A stretch of 64,000 nucleotides of DNA, from assembly GCA_033032865.1 (NCBI GenBank), contig JAWHQI010000064.1, positions 6,882,001 through 6,946,000 on the forward strand, given 5' to 3'. Source of the stretch: Dactylorhiza incarnata (lineage: Eukaryota; Streptophyta; Magnoliopsida; Asparagales; Orchidaceae). Shown in pieces: positions 43,098 through 53,971 of this stretch (positions within the stretch are counted from its first letter, which is position 1; each line of letters opens with the position of its first letter). The notes under the pieces are model-generated. The model worked only from the letters and a program-made list of their open reading frames with translations. It did no database searches and had not been told where the DNA came from. The position numbers and the translations under genes were made by a program.

Positions 43098-44960
43098 TGA
43101 AAGTGGAGGTTAGATCTTAAATTAACTCTAGAGGGGGGGGGGGGGGGGGGGGTGAATAGAGTTTAAAACTTTTCCCTTAGTTTTATAGCGGAATTGAAAA
43201 TACTGATATAAGTATATGTGTATAGAGTGAGTGATAAATAAAAACTGAAATAAAATGAGTAATGAAAACAGCACACAGCACAACACAGAAAGAAATCAAA
43301 CACAGAGGACACAAGGAGCTATAGTAGTTCCCCACTAAACTTGGGTACGTCTACTCTTCTACCACCCTTGGTAGAAATCCACTAGGATTTTTGATCAGGT
43401 GCCCTCACACCAATGAGCTTTTGATAAGGTGCCCAAAAACCAACTAGATTTTTTGATCAGGTGTCTTGCCACCAATGGGGTAAACTTTTGAAGGGAGTTT
43501 TAACCCTGTACAAAATGGGATAGAGAGGGGTTAAGATGTTCTTCTCTGTCAAGATGTATAGAGAAGACTCTAGTGGATTTGATGTAGAAAAGAACTCCTC
43601 TGTCTGATTGAAGATGTTTGACAGTAGATTTTGCTGGAGCTTTTCTTTGAAAAACTTGATCCTCCTGTAGCTGATTAATCTGAGTGAGATATTTCTTCAG
43701 ATTATAGTTGCTCTGTTGAAGATCTGTATTTGCAGCAAAAGACTGAGAGAAGAATTTAAGTTCTCAGTTGAAAGAGGTTGCTGCTGTTGAGGAAGAAGAA
43801 GATGGTGTTCTTTTTGTTCTTCTTTTTTCTTCTCTTCCTGAAGCTTTCTCCTTTCTTGATTCTCATTTTGCAACAAGAAATCTGAGAGAAGTGTTGAAGA
43901 TGTTCTCAGAAAAAGTGTGCTGCTGAAGGAGGAAGAAGATGAAGATCTGTATTCTGAAATTGCTTGAGGAGGAAGAAGAAGTTATTTTCAATTTGTTTTC
44001 TTCCTGTATATTTTTTTCTCTCCTTTTCTCTGTGTATTTTTTCTTTACAGCAAAACTGTGATCTGATCTGTATTGATGTTGTCGTGAAAGCTGTAAAATT
44101 AATCTGTAATATCTTCTTTCCTTTTCTTTTTCAAATCTCTGACAGAATTAAATGCAAATCCCTTATATTAAGGAATATATTATTCTGAAGAGTTGTTTTG
44201 GAAACATAAATCTGCTGCGCCGTTTAATTCTTTCCTTTTCCATGAATATGTCCTTTTCCGAGGAAATGTCAACGGCTATAAACTTGAATAATAAAGGAAA
44301 TATATTTTCCTTACTTGATCTGATAGAAAGAGCCGTTGCTGTCGTCGATTTGAGATCGGAGAATGAAATGAATATAATTCTTCTGAAATTTCTGAGCTTA
44401 AATAAGAATTCTTTGATCTGAACAAAATTCGTCGAACGCAGATTCGTCGACCTCAAGATTTTCGTCGAACACAATATTTACTTCGTCGACCTCAACATTT
44501 AATTCAGTGTTCTGAACATCTGCTGAATATTCATCGAACGCAGACTTGAGTTCATCGAACGGAAGGATTCGTTGACCGCTGAGCCTGGATAAAATCGTCG
44601 ACCGCTGAGCTGGGGCAAAAGCGTCGAGCGCTGAGCTTGAGTAAAAGCGTCGATTCTGAGCTTAAGCAAATTCTTTGACCCCTGAAATGGGAGCGTCGAG
44701 CGCTGAACCGCTGAGACGGGATCGTCGACCGTTGAGACGAGATCGTCGACCGCTGAGACGAGCTTGAAGCAAGCCGTTCGTCGAACGTAGATAGTCGTTC
44801 GTCGAACGCAGTGTGGAGTTCGTCGAACGCAGAATCTGAATGAATTCTCTAGTTCTAACAGCCAAAACTCTTGACCCATAAACTACACATTGGGGTCAAC
44901 CTTGTCCTTAGTCAACATATAGTGTTCATAGCCCAAATCAGAAATAGGGTTGCTCCAACA
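43098..44960 (-). repeat. 5' LTR of the Sirevirus-like element
   Basis: In element orientation it starts TGTTGGAGC and ends CTTTCA. The TCGTCGA motif array lies in its first part (44427-44830). The U5 end contains a 20-base G run on the + strand (43133-43152), where the other LTR has five G. Confidence 0.93.
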
Positions 44961-44965
44961 GATTG

Positions 44966-45778
44966 GGCGACTTTGCCACCCCCCGGGCGAATTCAGGCAG
45001 CCTAGTCAGGTTCTTCGGAGTAATGACGGCTCGTGGCAGCTGTCACCTCTCCAGAAAAAATGAAAGTGCTTGAAACTCAGTAAAAGTTTTCTGTAAGGTT
45101 CGTCTCGTCGCCACGAGTCCACCGGTGGTGATAGTTTCTCGATCGATGATCTGGAGATCTTGCAATCGCCGACGAAAGTTGCATTAAGCTAAATGGTCGC
45201 CCCTCCAAAATTTCACTAAAATCTTCGATTGAATAATCTATCTTGTAGCTCTTTTCGAGAGCAATCCGACACAACTTTTGGATCGAAGTTTTGTTAAGAG
45301 ATTGAAAAGTTATGGGTCCCAAAGGTACAGATCCAAATCCGCCATTAATAGTGGGTTTGGAAGTTTTGGGATGAAGGAGGGGAGGTCTCCACCGGAGGGC
45401 TGGGCGAACTTCCCATGTCATTCCGTTGCTGATTGGCTGCTGGAATGAGGTGCGGCAGGGGTGGTCGTGTCCCCCTTTCGCTTCCTAACGCTAAGGCTCT
45501 AACCAAGCGCGGAGAAGGAGAAGACCGACACAGGCCAGTTCGGTTCGGGTTAGTTCCTCCTTGAATTGCTTCGGGGATAATTTGTGGAGTCAAATTAAAT
45601 GGACTCAGAATTGCGTGAAATTAGACCCGTTGAAATTGTCTCGTAGAGCAGGTCAAGATCGTGGTCTCGTTGGTCCAATCTAACCAATTTAAATTTGAGG
45701 TACCCATCAGAGATATTCCACAATTTTTATACTTTATTTAGGACGAGCGGGTCAATCCATTTTGTTGGAAGAATATTA
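44966..45778. other. Unassigned DNA between the Sirevirus-like and Harbinger-type elements
   Basis: No gene is recognised. Minus-strand open frames 45421-45077 and 45593-45345 show no family blocks. The GGGCGA-rich start and mixed composition suggest old repeat sequence. The last bases are one TTA target duplication. Confidence 0.35.
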
Positions 45779-45974
45779 GGGTCTGTTTGGGAAGACTTTT
45801 TAGCTCCTTTCTGTTTTCTGAAAAATGTCATCGCACCTATAAAATCGTTTGGATTGTCTACCGGTGAGAAAAGCTACTGAGGAAAACTCATTTTCTCCTC
45901 TTTTTGAAAAGTCACTTGGCCCCTACTTTTCATCCTTTTCGAAAAACACTTCCTCATCCTGATACAAAGTTAGC

Positions 45975-46962
45975 GCATTTTCCGCACGAGCGCAAATTTT
46001 TCTCCTGTGCGAACATTTTTCTGCCCGAGCGAGCATTTCTTCGCCGATGAGCGCATTTTAGGCCCACACGCGAATTTTTCGCTCGGTCGCGAATTTTTTT
46101 TCCGGTCGCACATTCTTCGCCCGGACGCGCATTGTTTCACACGGGCGCACATTTCTTGCCCGGGCGCATTTTTCGCCCGAGCACACATTTTTTTGCGCGA
46201 GCGCACATTTTTCGCGCGGGCACGCATTTTTTGCCCGAGCGCAAATTTTTCGCCCCGACGCGCAATTTTCGCACGAACTCAGTTTTTTTTCATCGGGGGC
46301 GCATTTTTCGTCGGGGCGCGAATTTTTCGCCCCGGGCGCGTACTTTTTGCCCCGGGCGATCATTTTTCACTGGTGTGCACATTTTTCTTTCGGGCGTGCT
46401 TTTTTCGTCCGCGAGCGCATTATTTGTCCGAGCATGCATTTTTCGCCTGACGACCCATTTTTTCTCCCGGGCGCTTATTTTTCGCCCGGATGAGTATTTA
46501 TCGCTCGGGCGCGCATTTTTCTCCCGGACGCCCATTTTTCGCCCGTGCGCGCAGTTTTCGCCCGAACACCCACTTTTCGCCCGGGCTCGCAATTTTTTGC
46601 CCGGGTGCGCATTTTTCGCTCTGGTGCGCATTTTTGCCCGGACGCTCATTTTTCGCCAGGGCTAGCAGTTTTCGCCTGAACGCCCATTTTTCGCCCGGGC
46701 TTGCATTTTTTTGCCCGGGTGCGCATTTTTCGCTCGGGCGCGTATTTTTCGCCCGGACGCACATTTTTCGCCCGAACGCCCATTTTTCGCCCGGGCTCGC
46801 ATTTTTCGCCCGGGCGCGCATTTTTCGCCCGGGCGCATATTTTTTCGTCCGGGTGCGCATTTTTTCCACGACGCGCATTTTTCGCACGTGCGCTCATTTT
46901 TCGTCTGGGCGAGAAGTTTTCGCCCGAGCGCGCATTTTTTCGCTCGGGCGCGCATTTTTCCC
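45975..46962 (+). repeat. 19-20-bp CpG-rich array, forward block (about 50 units)
   Basis: The unit is GCGCATTTTTCGCCCGG with variable last bases. The core CGCCCGGGCG is its own reverse complement, and cores are spaced by CGCATTTTT. Unit length drifts between 18 and 21. The many long open frames on both strands are by-products of the repeat. Confidence 0.95.
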
Positions 46963-47317
46963 CCAGGCGAAAAAAGCGCGTTCGGGGGAAAATGCGCGCC
47001 CGGGCTAAAAATGCGCGCCAGGACGAAAAAAATACGTGCACGGGCAAATAAATGCGAACCCGGGCGAAAAATGGGTGTTTGGTTGAAAAATGCGCGCCTA
47101 GGAGAAAAATGTGCGCCCGAGCGAAAAATGCGCGCCCGGGCGAAAAATGCGAGCACAGGCGAAAAAATGCGCGCCTGGGGCGAAAAATGATCGCCCGGGA
47201 CAAAAAATGCGTACCCCGGAGAAAAATGCTCGCCCGGGTGAAATATGTGCGCCCGGGCGTAATATGCTCGCCCGGGCGAAAATTGCCCGTCCGGGTAAGA
47301 AATTCGCGCCCGGGCGC
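46963..47317 (-). repeat. Same array, inverted block (about 18 units)
   Basis: At about 46963-46975 the array flips to AAAAATGCGCGCCCGGGCG, the reverse complement of the left block. After 47318 it flips back for two or three units (to 47362). The two blocks could pair as a long imperfect hairpin. Confidence 0.93.
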
Positions 47318-47556
47318 TCATTTTCACCCGGGCGCACATTTTTCTGCTCGGGCTTGCATTTTTAATAAAAAAGTCACCGCAACGAAGATTTTCCAAACAG
47401 TTTATAAAGTGCTTCTTATTTTTGAAAATATCTGCAAAAAGAATTCACCAAACAGATCTTCTTTTGCAACATACATTTTTGAAAAGCACATTTTCCCACC
47501 ATCCTTTTGCCACCACTCATTCTCCTTTTTGAAAAACCCTCCCAAATAGACCCTTA

Positions 47557-48130
47557 ATTGCAGCAAATCGGTGTGCGATAGTAGTAGCGTGCGGTGGCTC
47601 CAAATAATTACATGTCAGCATGCTCAACATGTCTCGAGTAGACAAATAATTACATCAACGAGACAACGACCGTACATTTTCTTTTCCACAAAGTTTGCTT
47701 TATGAGGGTTCCTGAATTAAATTAAACCACGTCAGCGTGATATGTCGGATGGAACGTGCAGTCCAGTCCACGCAGAATTGTGCGTCATTCTACGTATACC
47801 GAATCATTATACGGACACGTGTATATTGACGTGGCAGTTGACTCGGAGGCCGCACCACCACCATCTTCCACTCCTATTGCTTCCCCGCCCTCCCATCTCC
47901 TTCCACTTTTCCGCTTCGGCGCGAACCTATCGTGAAAAAAGTAATGAAAACTAGTTAGGGCTAGGGCACGAAGAATCTGCACTTTTGTCCGATCTGCTGA
48001 AATCTTTTTTCTGCAGACCACGCCGTTTACCTCTAAGCTACCAATTCCGGCGCCTCTAGCGACCAGCAGAGCTGCTTCGAATCATTTTACAGGTTTTTTT
48101 GGGGGCTTTTTCGGAGTCGAAACATGCCAG
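47557..48130 (+). promoter_or_regulatory. Possible promoter, 5' UTR and first coding exon of a host gene
   Basis: G-box/ABRE-like words (CCACGTCAGC at 47727, GACGTGGCAG at 47830) lie upstream of a CT-rich stretch like a plant 5' UTR. At 48124 an ATG is followed four bases later by AG-GTATG, a good splice donor, giving a seven-base coding exon. I cannot follow it convincingly to a second exon, so this is a weak call. Confidence 0.25.
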
Positions 48131-50340
48131 GTATGCTAAGTTTCTCTCTTATCTGAATTTTCTTAGGAAATGCCATTTTTGATGGTTAATTGCTTCCCGT
48201 AACCCCATTATCCTCATAAATTCATGTTTTAAAGTTTTATCTTTACGAATGATTTTATTTCGAGAGAATTTCATCAAATGACTACTGACATATCGCCCGA
48301 AGAATGCGAGTAGAGGAATTTCTGGATCTTGGTCGTTTCTTATTTCTTTTGCGTGAGAGATTTCTGCAGCGAATTCTATAGGGCATGAAGTGATATACTC
48401 GTTTCCCACAAAACAATGGAACTGGAAACTTCTGTTTTCTGGGGCCTTATACTTTTTTGCTCTTTTGTTGTTTTTGTCTTGGTCCTTTGAGACTTGCAGA
48501 GGATCTCAACACATGGTAACTGGCTTGTCAGTCTGCCTTGTAGATACGGAATGACGTTTTTGCCCATTTTGTGACTTGGAATTACTTGTGGACCTGTGGT
48601 CCGCCTTCTCCACTGTTCTCTCTTTGAAAAAGGGAACGCAGTTTAGTTTTATTTTTTCCGATTTAGGACCAGAATTTTATGTTTATCGGCTTGAATTCTA
48701 ATAATCCAAGTACTAATCATCAAACTGCTACTTTTTATTTCACCTCTGTAGATCATCTTCGTTTTAGGTTGATGACTGAATATGAAATCCTCGATTTTGA
48801 ATATCTTGGGCGGCTTTAGTTGAAGCGCATGTCTGATTTGTCTCAGTGACACCATTTATTGTGATGCAAATGAAGGTGAAAATCAAGTTGGTCCATTTAG
48901 GGTATGCTTGGGAGGGTGGTGGTGGTGATTGGAGATGTGGCGGTCGGAGATGAAGATAAAATATTGTTCTTGAATGAATGGAGCTCATTCACTGCGGTTG
49001 GAATTAGTTATAAAATGGCGTTTTGAGAGATTGGTGGTTCCAATTGGAGGCTATTCAAAAAGGAAAAAATAAATAACAATTGCGATTTCTGCAAACCGCA
49101 ACAGTGGAAAAAACGCTAAAACAAGCAGTCTAATTAGAGGGTAGCCCTTTGACTTGACATCAAATCTACCTGAAATCACGCCTCACCCATCAGGGCCCAC
49201 AACCTGATCACCCACAACATAAGTTTATTCCACCACCACTGCCACCACCCGATCACCCATAATAGGCAATCATACTACACTTCAGGCCAGGTCACCCCAA
49301 TGATATCCCATCCTCATTCAAAATCACGAACAACAAGATGTTGTCTTTGTCTTCTTTGGATAAGAAACGTGCTTGAGGCCCCAGTCTTTGGTGTGACGAT
49401 TAATACACAAAAGATCATCAATATGGGGGGATGAAAACAAGTATATCTCTTACTAGTTGTTTGAGCACGACCTAAGCTACGAGTACGAAGACTGTTGAGT
49501 CACCCCAAAATAGGAAGAAAAACTAGATAGCATTGAACCATTGATCATTTCCTATGTCTTGATTCATGTCATGACATGTACACAAACTTTTTTGAAAAAT
49601 GAGAGTTGTTGGTACCTGCAGTGGAAGACCAATCTACATTCACATTGATGTTGGGAGCACAATATTTTGGATGCTGATTGCTATGCCATACACTGTCATG
49701 AGATAATCTAAGTCAAATTTTTCTGAGCTTGATATTCCTAGGAATATGTATATTCATCTGATATTCAATGTAGAGGATTTGATTTTAGATGTGAAGTCAC
49801 TTAGTTATTTGGACTTTCAGCCTTACCTTTCAGCTGCCGCCCCACTTCTACCATAGCCTCACCTCTACCTCCAGCCTCGATTGCACTCTACAACTTACTT
49901 CGTGTGTGGGGCCTTCGACAACTTTAGAGGACGACAACCTCCAGTGGACATCTTACTCATCAGATTCTACGAGATAAGGGCGACTTCAGAGTTTATATAG
50001 CTGCTTGCATTCTTACCTGACCCACACTGGGAGCATGACAGTCTACATTCTAAAGAGAAGAATGCTTCTGATCCAGCTGGGAGATTGATGGAGATTGATC
50101 GCACATTTGAGTGATTTACGAGATTGATGATTTTTGGATAATTGGATTAACAATCAGTGATCGGTATCGTGTCCGTCGTGATTTTTCATGTTTTTATGTA
50201 TTTTTATTTTATTTTTTTGGATTTGTATTTTGATATTTACATTAAGTTATTTGATCGTGCGTTTAGGACCTTCAATGACTTAACCTAAATCTCCCCCCCT
50301 TATGCTAAGGAATTTGGGATATTGAGAAATTTGGCTTCAA
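48131..50340. other. Unassigned low-copy-looking DNA
   Basis: It is AT-rich with no frame over about 90 codons and no family block. If the preceding start is real, part could be intron. GGGTATGCTTGGGAGG at 48899 resembles the Harbinger-type terminus nearby. Confidence 0.3.
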
Positions 50341-50523
50341 AACTGAAGCCGCTCGGTCACTAGTCCTTGGTGCGAAGACGAAGACCCCCGCTAGTACCGA
50401 CATTGGTGCCTACGCCCCATTTGGTGGTGCTGACTCCACTGGACCCACCATTTTGAGCCGCCACCGTCATCCCTGGTTCCCAGTGTCTGCTACTACCGCT
50501 TTTTGCATCCCTTCCCAATCCCG

Positions 50524-50695
50524 ACATCGCCAACCACGTTCTCCTCCAGTTTTGACATTGCTAGCCACCTCCTCCTCGAGTTTCGACATAGCCAGCCACC
50601 TCCGCCTCCAGTTCCGACATCGCTAACCACCACCTCCTCCAGTTTTGATATCGCCAGCCACCTCCTCTAGTTCCAACTTTGCCAGTCGCATCTAC
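50524..50695. repeat. Short tandem repeat, about 33-36 bp, five units
   Basis: Units follow CCACCTCCTCCAGTTTCGACAT with variants. A 68-codon minus-strand frame across it is Gly/Trp/Arg-rich repeat translation and not a gene. Confidence 0.65.
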
Positions 50696-51868
50696 TCCCC
50701 ATACCAGAGCCGTCATCCCCCTTCCCAGATCATTTCCTAGTCGTCGCCTCCTTCCACATAAGATCATACCGCCACCCTTTTGGCCCTATGCCACCTCCTA
50801 CATCCTCCACAGTCCCGCAACCGTTTTAACACCGCCCGGACTCCCCACACAGCGCCGTCCAACCCTATATAACCCCGACCAACCTCTCTTCACCCTGTCC
50901 CAGCACCTTGCTGACCACCCCCGCCCTTGAAGCCTCCCATTCCATATCCTTCATACACCCACCCTCCCTTCCCCAAGCCTGCCCGACCCTGGCAGGCCGG
51001 TCACTTTCGCCTCCGGGCAGTCACGACTACTACCAGATCTTCCCCTCCACCACCGACACTGATTACTCGGTGAGTTTATATTTTAGTTTCTTTTCCTTTA
51101 CATTATACAAAAATTCTAATTTATTGCTAGTAATATTTCACTCGGATCAAATTTGATTAATTTTCTTCCATTAATGTGTATTTCTTATTTGCTATGTGCT
51201 TTATTTTTTTGCACTTTCAATAATTTGCAATTGTTATATGGTTACCTAAATTGCAATATATGTGATCAATTGTTACGTGTGCGTAAGATTTTAAAACTAA
51301 CATTGTTTAATCAATTACGTGTCGGAAGCATGATTGAGATGTTGCATTTGCATTAGGATTTATGTTATGAGCTTTCCATTCCTCGGTCGTGTGTTGTATA
51401 CTTACTCGCATCTGCATTATCATTTTAGGGTTTGTCATGAACCTTTGCATTTGTTTGTGATTTCTCGTACATCTAGGATTAAGGCCGCACGTCCTCCACC
51501 TATAAATTCGCCATGCATCATCTTTTCTCACAACTCTTATTCCACAACTATTTTTCTTGCCGCCACATCCGTCCCAAATAGAGACGTAGATTTATGAAAA
51601 AAGAAACATGAAAATATGAAAAAATGCTTTTAACTTTTCTGGAAGTAAGAAAGTTCCCTGATTTTCAAAAAGACCTCAGAATAACTTTCTGACACAATCA
51701 CTTTTCTCACTACCGAAAAATCAAACGTCTCCAAAATAGCGATGATGGTGATAATATAACTTGTCCCACTGCCACCACTCTCCCAAACAGAGCCCAAATC
51801 AACACAAATTATTCACATACTATATTTCATCCATAAACTAAACAATAAGGAAATTAGCCACATATATC
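50696..51868. other. Unassigned DNA before the short-LTR copia element
   Basis: A C-rich part (to about 51060) is followed by AT-rich sequence. CCACTCTCCCAAACAGAGCCC at 51773 resembles a Harbinger-type right terminus. ATATC at 51864-51868 is one target duplication of the next element. Confidence 0.3.
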
Positions 51869-52046
51869 TGTAGAAGTGGAACAATCAGGTTCCTTTCTAT
51901 TCAAATTTACAATTCTTCCTTTACATTGATCCCCTATTTATACACACAAAAGGAGGGATCTAATTTCTGATTGGAGATGTGAGACTAATTACAAAAGAAG
52001 GGAATGCGCTAACCGCACACCACTCAGCACTAAACGCACACCAACA
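51869..52046 (-). repeat. 3' LTR of the short-LTR copia element
   Basis: It is 178 bp with + strand ends TGTAGAAG and CCAACA. TATAAATAGG reads on the minus strand. Beside it at 52047-52058 the minus strand has CCTTGAGGGGGAG, the polypurine tract. Confidence 0.93.
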
Positions 52047-52059
52047 CTCCCCCTCAAGG

Positions 52060-53961
52060 TGGGCGAAAGATATCCACTAAGCCCATCTTGTCACACAATA
52101 TGGATAAATCAAATGAGCTGAGTCCTTTAGTTAGACAATCAACCACTTGCTCCTTCGTATCAACATATCCTAGTTTGAGCACCCCACTGTCCAGTTTCTC
52201 CACTGTCCAGTTTCTCTATATGCTTTGTACGGTCATGATGGACAGGGTTATTTGCAATGCTGATGGCTGACTTGCTGTTACACCATAATGCCATCTGCCC
52301 TCCTGGGCCTATCTTGAGTTCCATTAACAGGGATTTCAACCACAACAACTCTCCCACACCTAAGGCCATGGCTCTGTACTTCGCTTCGGCTGTAGACCTT
52401 GCAACTACTGTCTGCTTCTTGCTCCTCCAGGAGACTAGATTGCCTCCTACAAACATGCAGTATCCTGACGTCGACCTTCTGTCATCAACGCAACTAGCCC
52501 AGTCAGAGTCACAATAGCCTTTGATGTTTGAATGCTCATTCCTTCTGAAGATCAGTCCCTTTCCTGGTGCGCTCTTTAAGTACCTGAGAATCTGATATAT
52601 GAAATCCATGTGACCCTCCCTAGGATCATGCATATAACGGGCCACCACACTTACGACAAATGATATGTCGGGGCGGGTGTGGCCCAGATAGATCAGGCGG
52701 CCTACCAATCTCTGGTACCTTTCTTTATCAATTGGTTCTCCCGCCTCAACACCAATCTTGGACTTCTGATCAATGGGAGCAACTGCAGGTCTGCATCATA
52801 GCATACCTGTCTCTTTGAGCAGATCCAACACATATTTCCGTTGGGATAAAACAATCCCTTCTGCACCGTGGGCTACCTCAATCCCAAGAAAGTATCTTAG
52901 TTGCCCCAAGTCTTTCACCTCAAATTCCTTTCCCAATTTCTTCTTTAGCTGAGTAATTTCACTTTCATCATCGCCTGTGATGATTATGTCGTCCACATAC
53001 ACAACAAGTATTGTAATGTGAGCTCCATGTTGCTGAAAGAACACTGTATGGTCCGCATTAGTCTGCTGATATCTCATAGCTACCATGACCATCCTAAACC
53101 TGTCAAACCAGGCTCGAGGAGACTGCTTCAGTCCATAAAGTAACTTCTTGAGTCTACACACCTTCCCTGCTGTTTGCCTCGTGCCAAAGCCGGTGGTACC
53201 TCCATATAAACATCTTCCAACAAATTCCCGTGAAGAAAGGCGTTCTTCACGTCCAGTTGGTGTAGTTTCCATCCCCCATTTGCCGCCAAAGATATCAGTG
53301 TCCGCACTGTGCTCATCTTTGCGACGGGTGCAAAGGTCTCATCGTAGTCGATGCCATAAGTCTAACTATACCCCTTTGCAACTAATCGGGCTTTGTAGCG
53401 CTCAATCTGACCTTCCGGGTTCTGTTTCACCGTAAAAACCCATTTGCACCCAACCGCATTTTTTCCAGGTGGTAGAGATACAAAGTTCCAGGTGTTATTC
53501 TTTTCCAATGCCCCGAGTTCTTCTAGCATTGCAGCTTTCCACTGTGGATCTTCCTTAGCAACCCGCCAACACTTAGGAATAGAGATACTGTCCAAAGATG
53601 CAATGAATGCTCCATGTATAAGTGATATTTTAGAGTAAGAGACAAATTGAGCAATATCACGGGGAAAGCCATACCGATCAGGTGAGACTCCTGCATTCCT
53701 GCGGGAACTCCGCCTTACCGGCATGAGAGAGGAGGTAGGAAGGGGAGGAATTATAACACCTGTGGATTCAAAGACCGAAGTGGATGGAGTAGGTGTCTCA
53801 GGAGTAAGAGTAGTAGAAGACAAGAGACTCGACACAAGTGGCACTGTAGGCATTGTAGCTTCATTCTGCTGGCCTCTTCGTGTATACACTCTCAGCTCCC
53901 CCTGAACCTGATGTTCATCAGTGACAGATTTATTCTCCTCATGTACTGGCGCAACATCCAA
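52060..53961 (-). pseudogene. pol: Reverse transcriptase and RNase H, short-LTR copia element
   Basis: Piece 53961-53362 covers the integrase-RT linker and first RT blocks, ending at a TAG after Ala-Lys-Gly-Tyr-Ser. Piece 53316-53128 continues to Leu-Asp-Val-Lys-Asn-Ala-Phe, then a frameshift near 53200 leads to 53272-52796 with the intact Tyr-Val-Asp-Asp box. A TGA follows Gly-Met-Leu. Piece 52708-52160 is RNase H (Asp-Ser-Asp-Trp-Ala, Thr-Ala-Glu-Ala). Near 52180-52220 a small rearrangement with a repeated CACTGTCCAGTTTCT shifts the C-terminus; its last 35 residues are readable in another frame to 52047. Confidence 0.9.
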
Positions 53962-53971
53962 CTCTGCACCC

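Larger units (their letters stand above)
34927..44960 (-). mobile_element. Complete Sirevirus-like Ty1/copia retrotransposon
   Basis: Both LTRs (1,868 and 1,863 bp), methionine-type PBS, gag, coiled-coil region, protease, integrase, RT/RNase H and a polypurine tract are present on the minus strand within 10,034 bp. Order protease-integrase-RT identifies Ty1/copia. The long gag with a coiled coil, the extra noncoding stretch between pol and the 3' LTR with repeated polypurine tracts, and the size fit Sireviruses. Multiple frameshifts make it defective. Confidence 0.92.
34922..44965. repeat. Target site duplication GATTG of the Sirevirus-like element
   Basis: GATTG at 34922-34926 and 44961-44965 flank the LTR ends exactly, a perfect 5-bp match. 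Confidence 0.93.
45779..47553. mobile_element. PIF/Harbinger-type non-autonomous TIR element with internal repeat array
   Basis: The left end is GGGTCTGTTTGGGAAG and the right end, reversed, is GGGTCTATTTGGGAGG, with TTA at 45776-45778 and 47554-47556. TTA duplications and this kind of terminus are typical of Tourist/PIF-Harbinger elements (family knowledge). There is no transposase. Between 45975 and 47362 it is almost entirely the 19-20-bp array listed separately, unlike ordinary Tourist elements, which are a few hundred bases. Confidence 0.8.

Noticed and set aside
45970..47549. Many long open frames on both strands (Arg/Ala/Lys- or Phe/Ala/His-rich)
   Set aside because: They are translations of the 19-20-bp array, which has few stops in any frame; composition is that of the repeat and no domain is visible.
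50679..51156. Pro/Ser/Thr-rich open frames
   Set aside because: The stretch is C-rich simple sequence with no supporting splice sites or homologous blocks.
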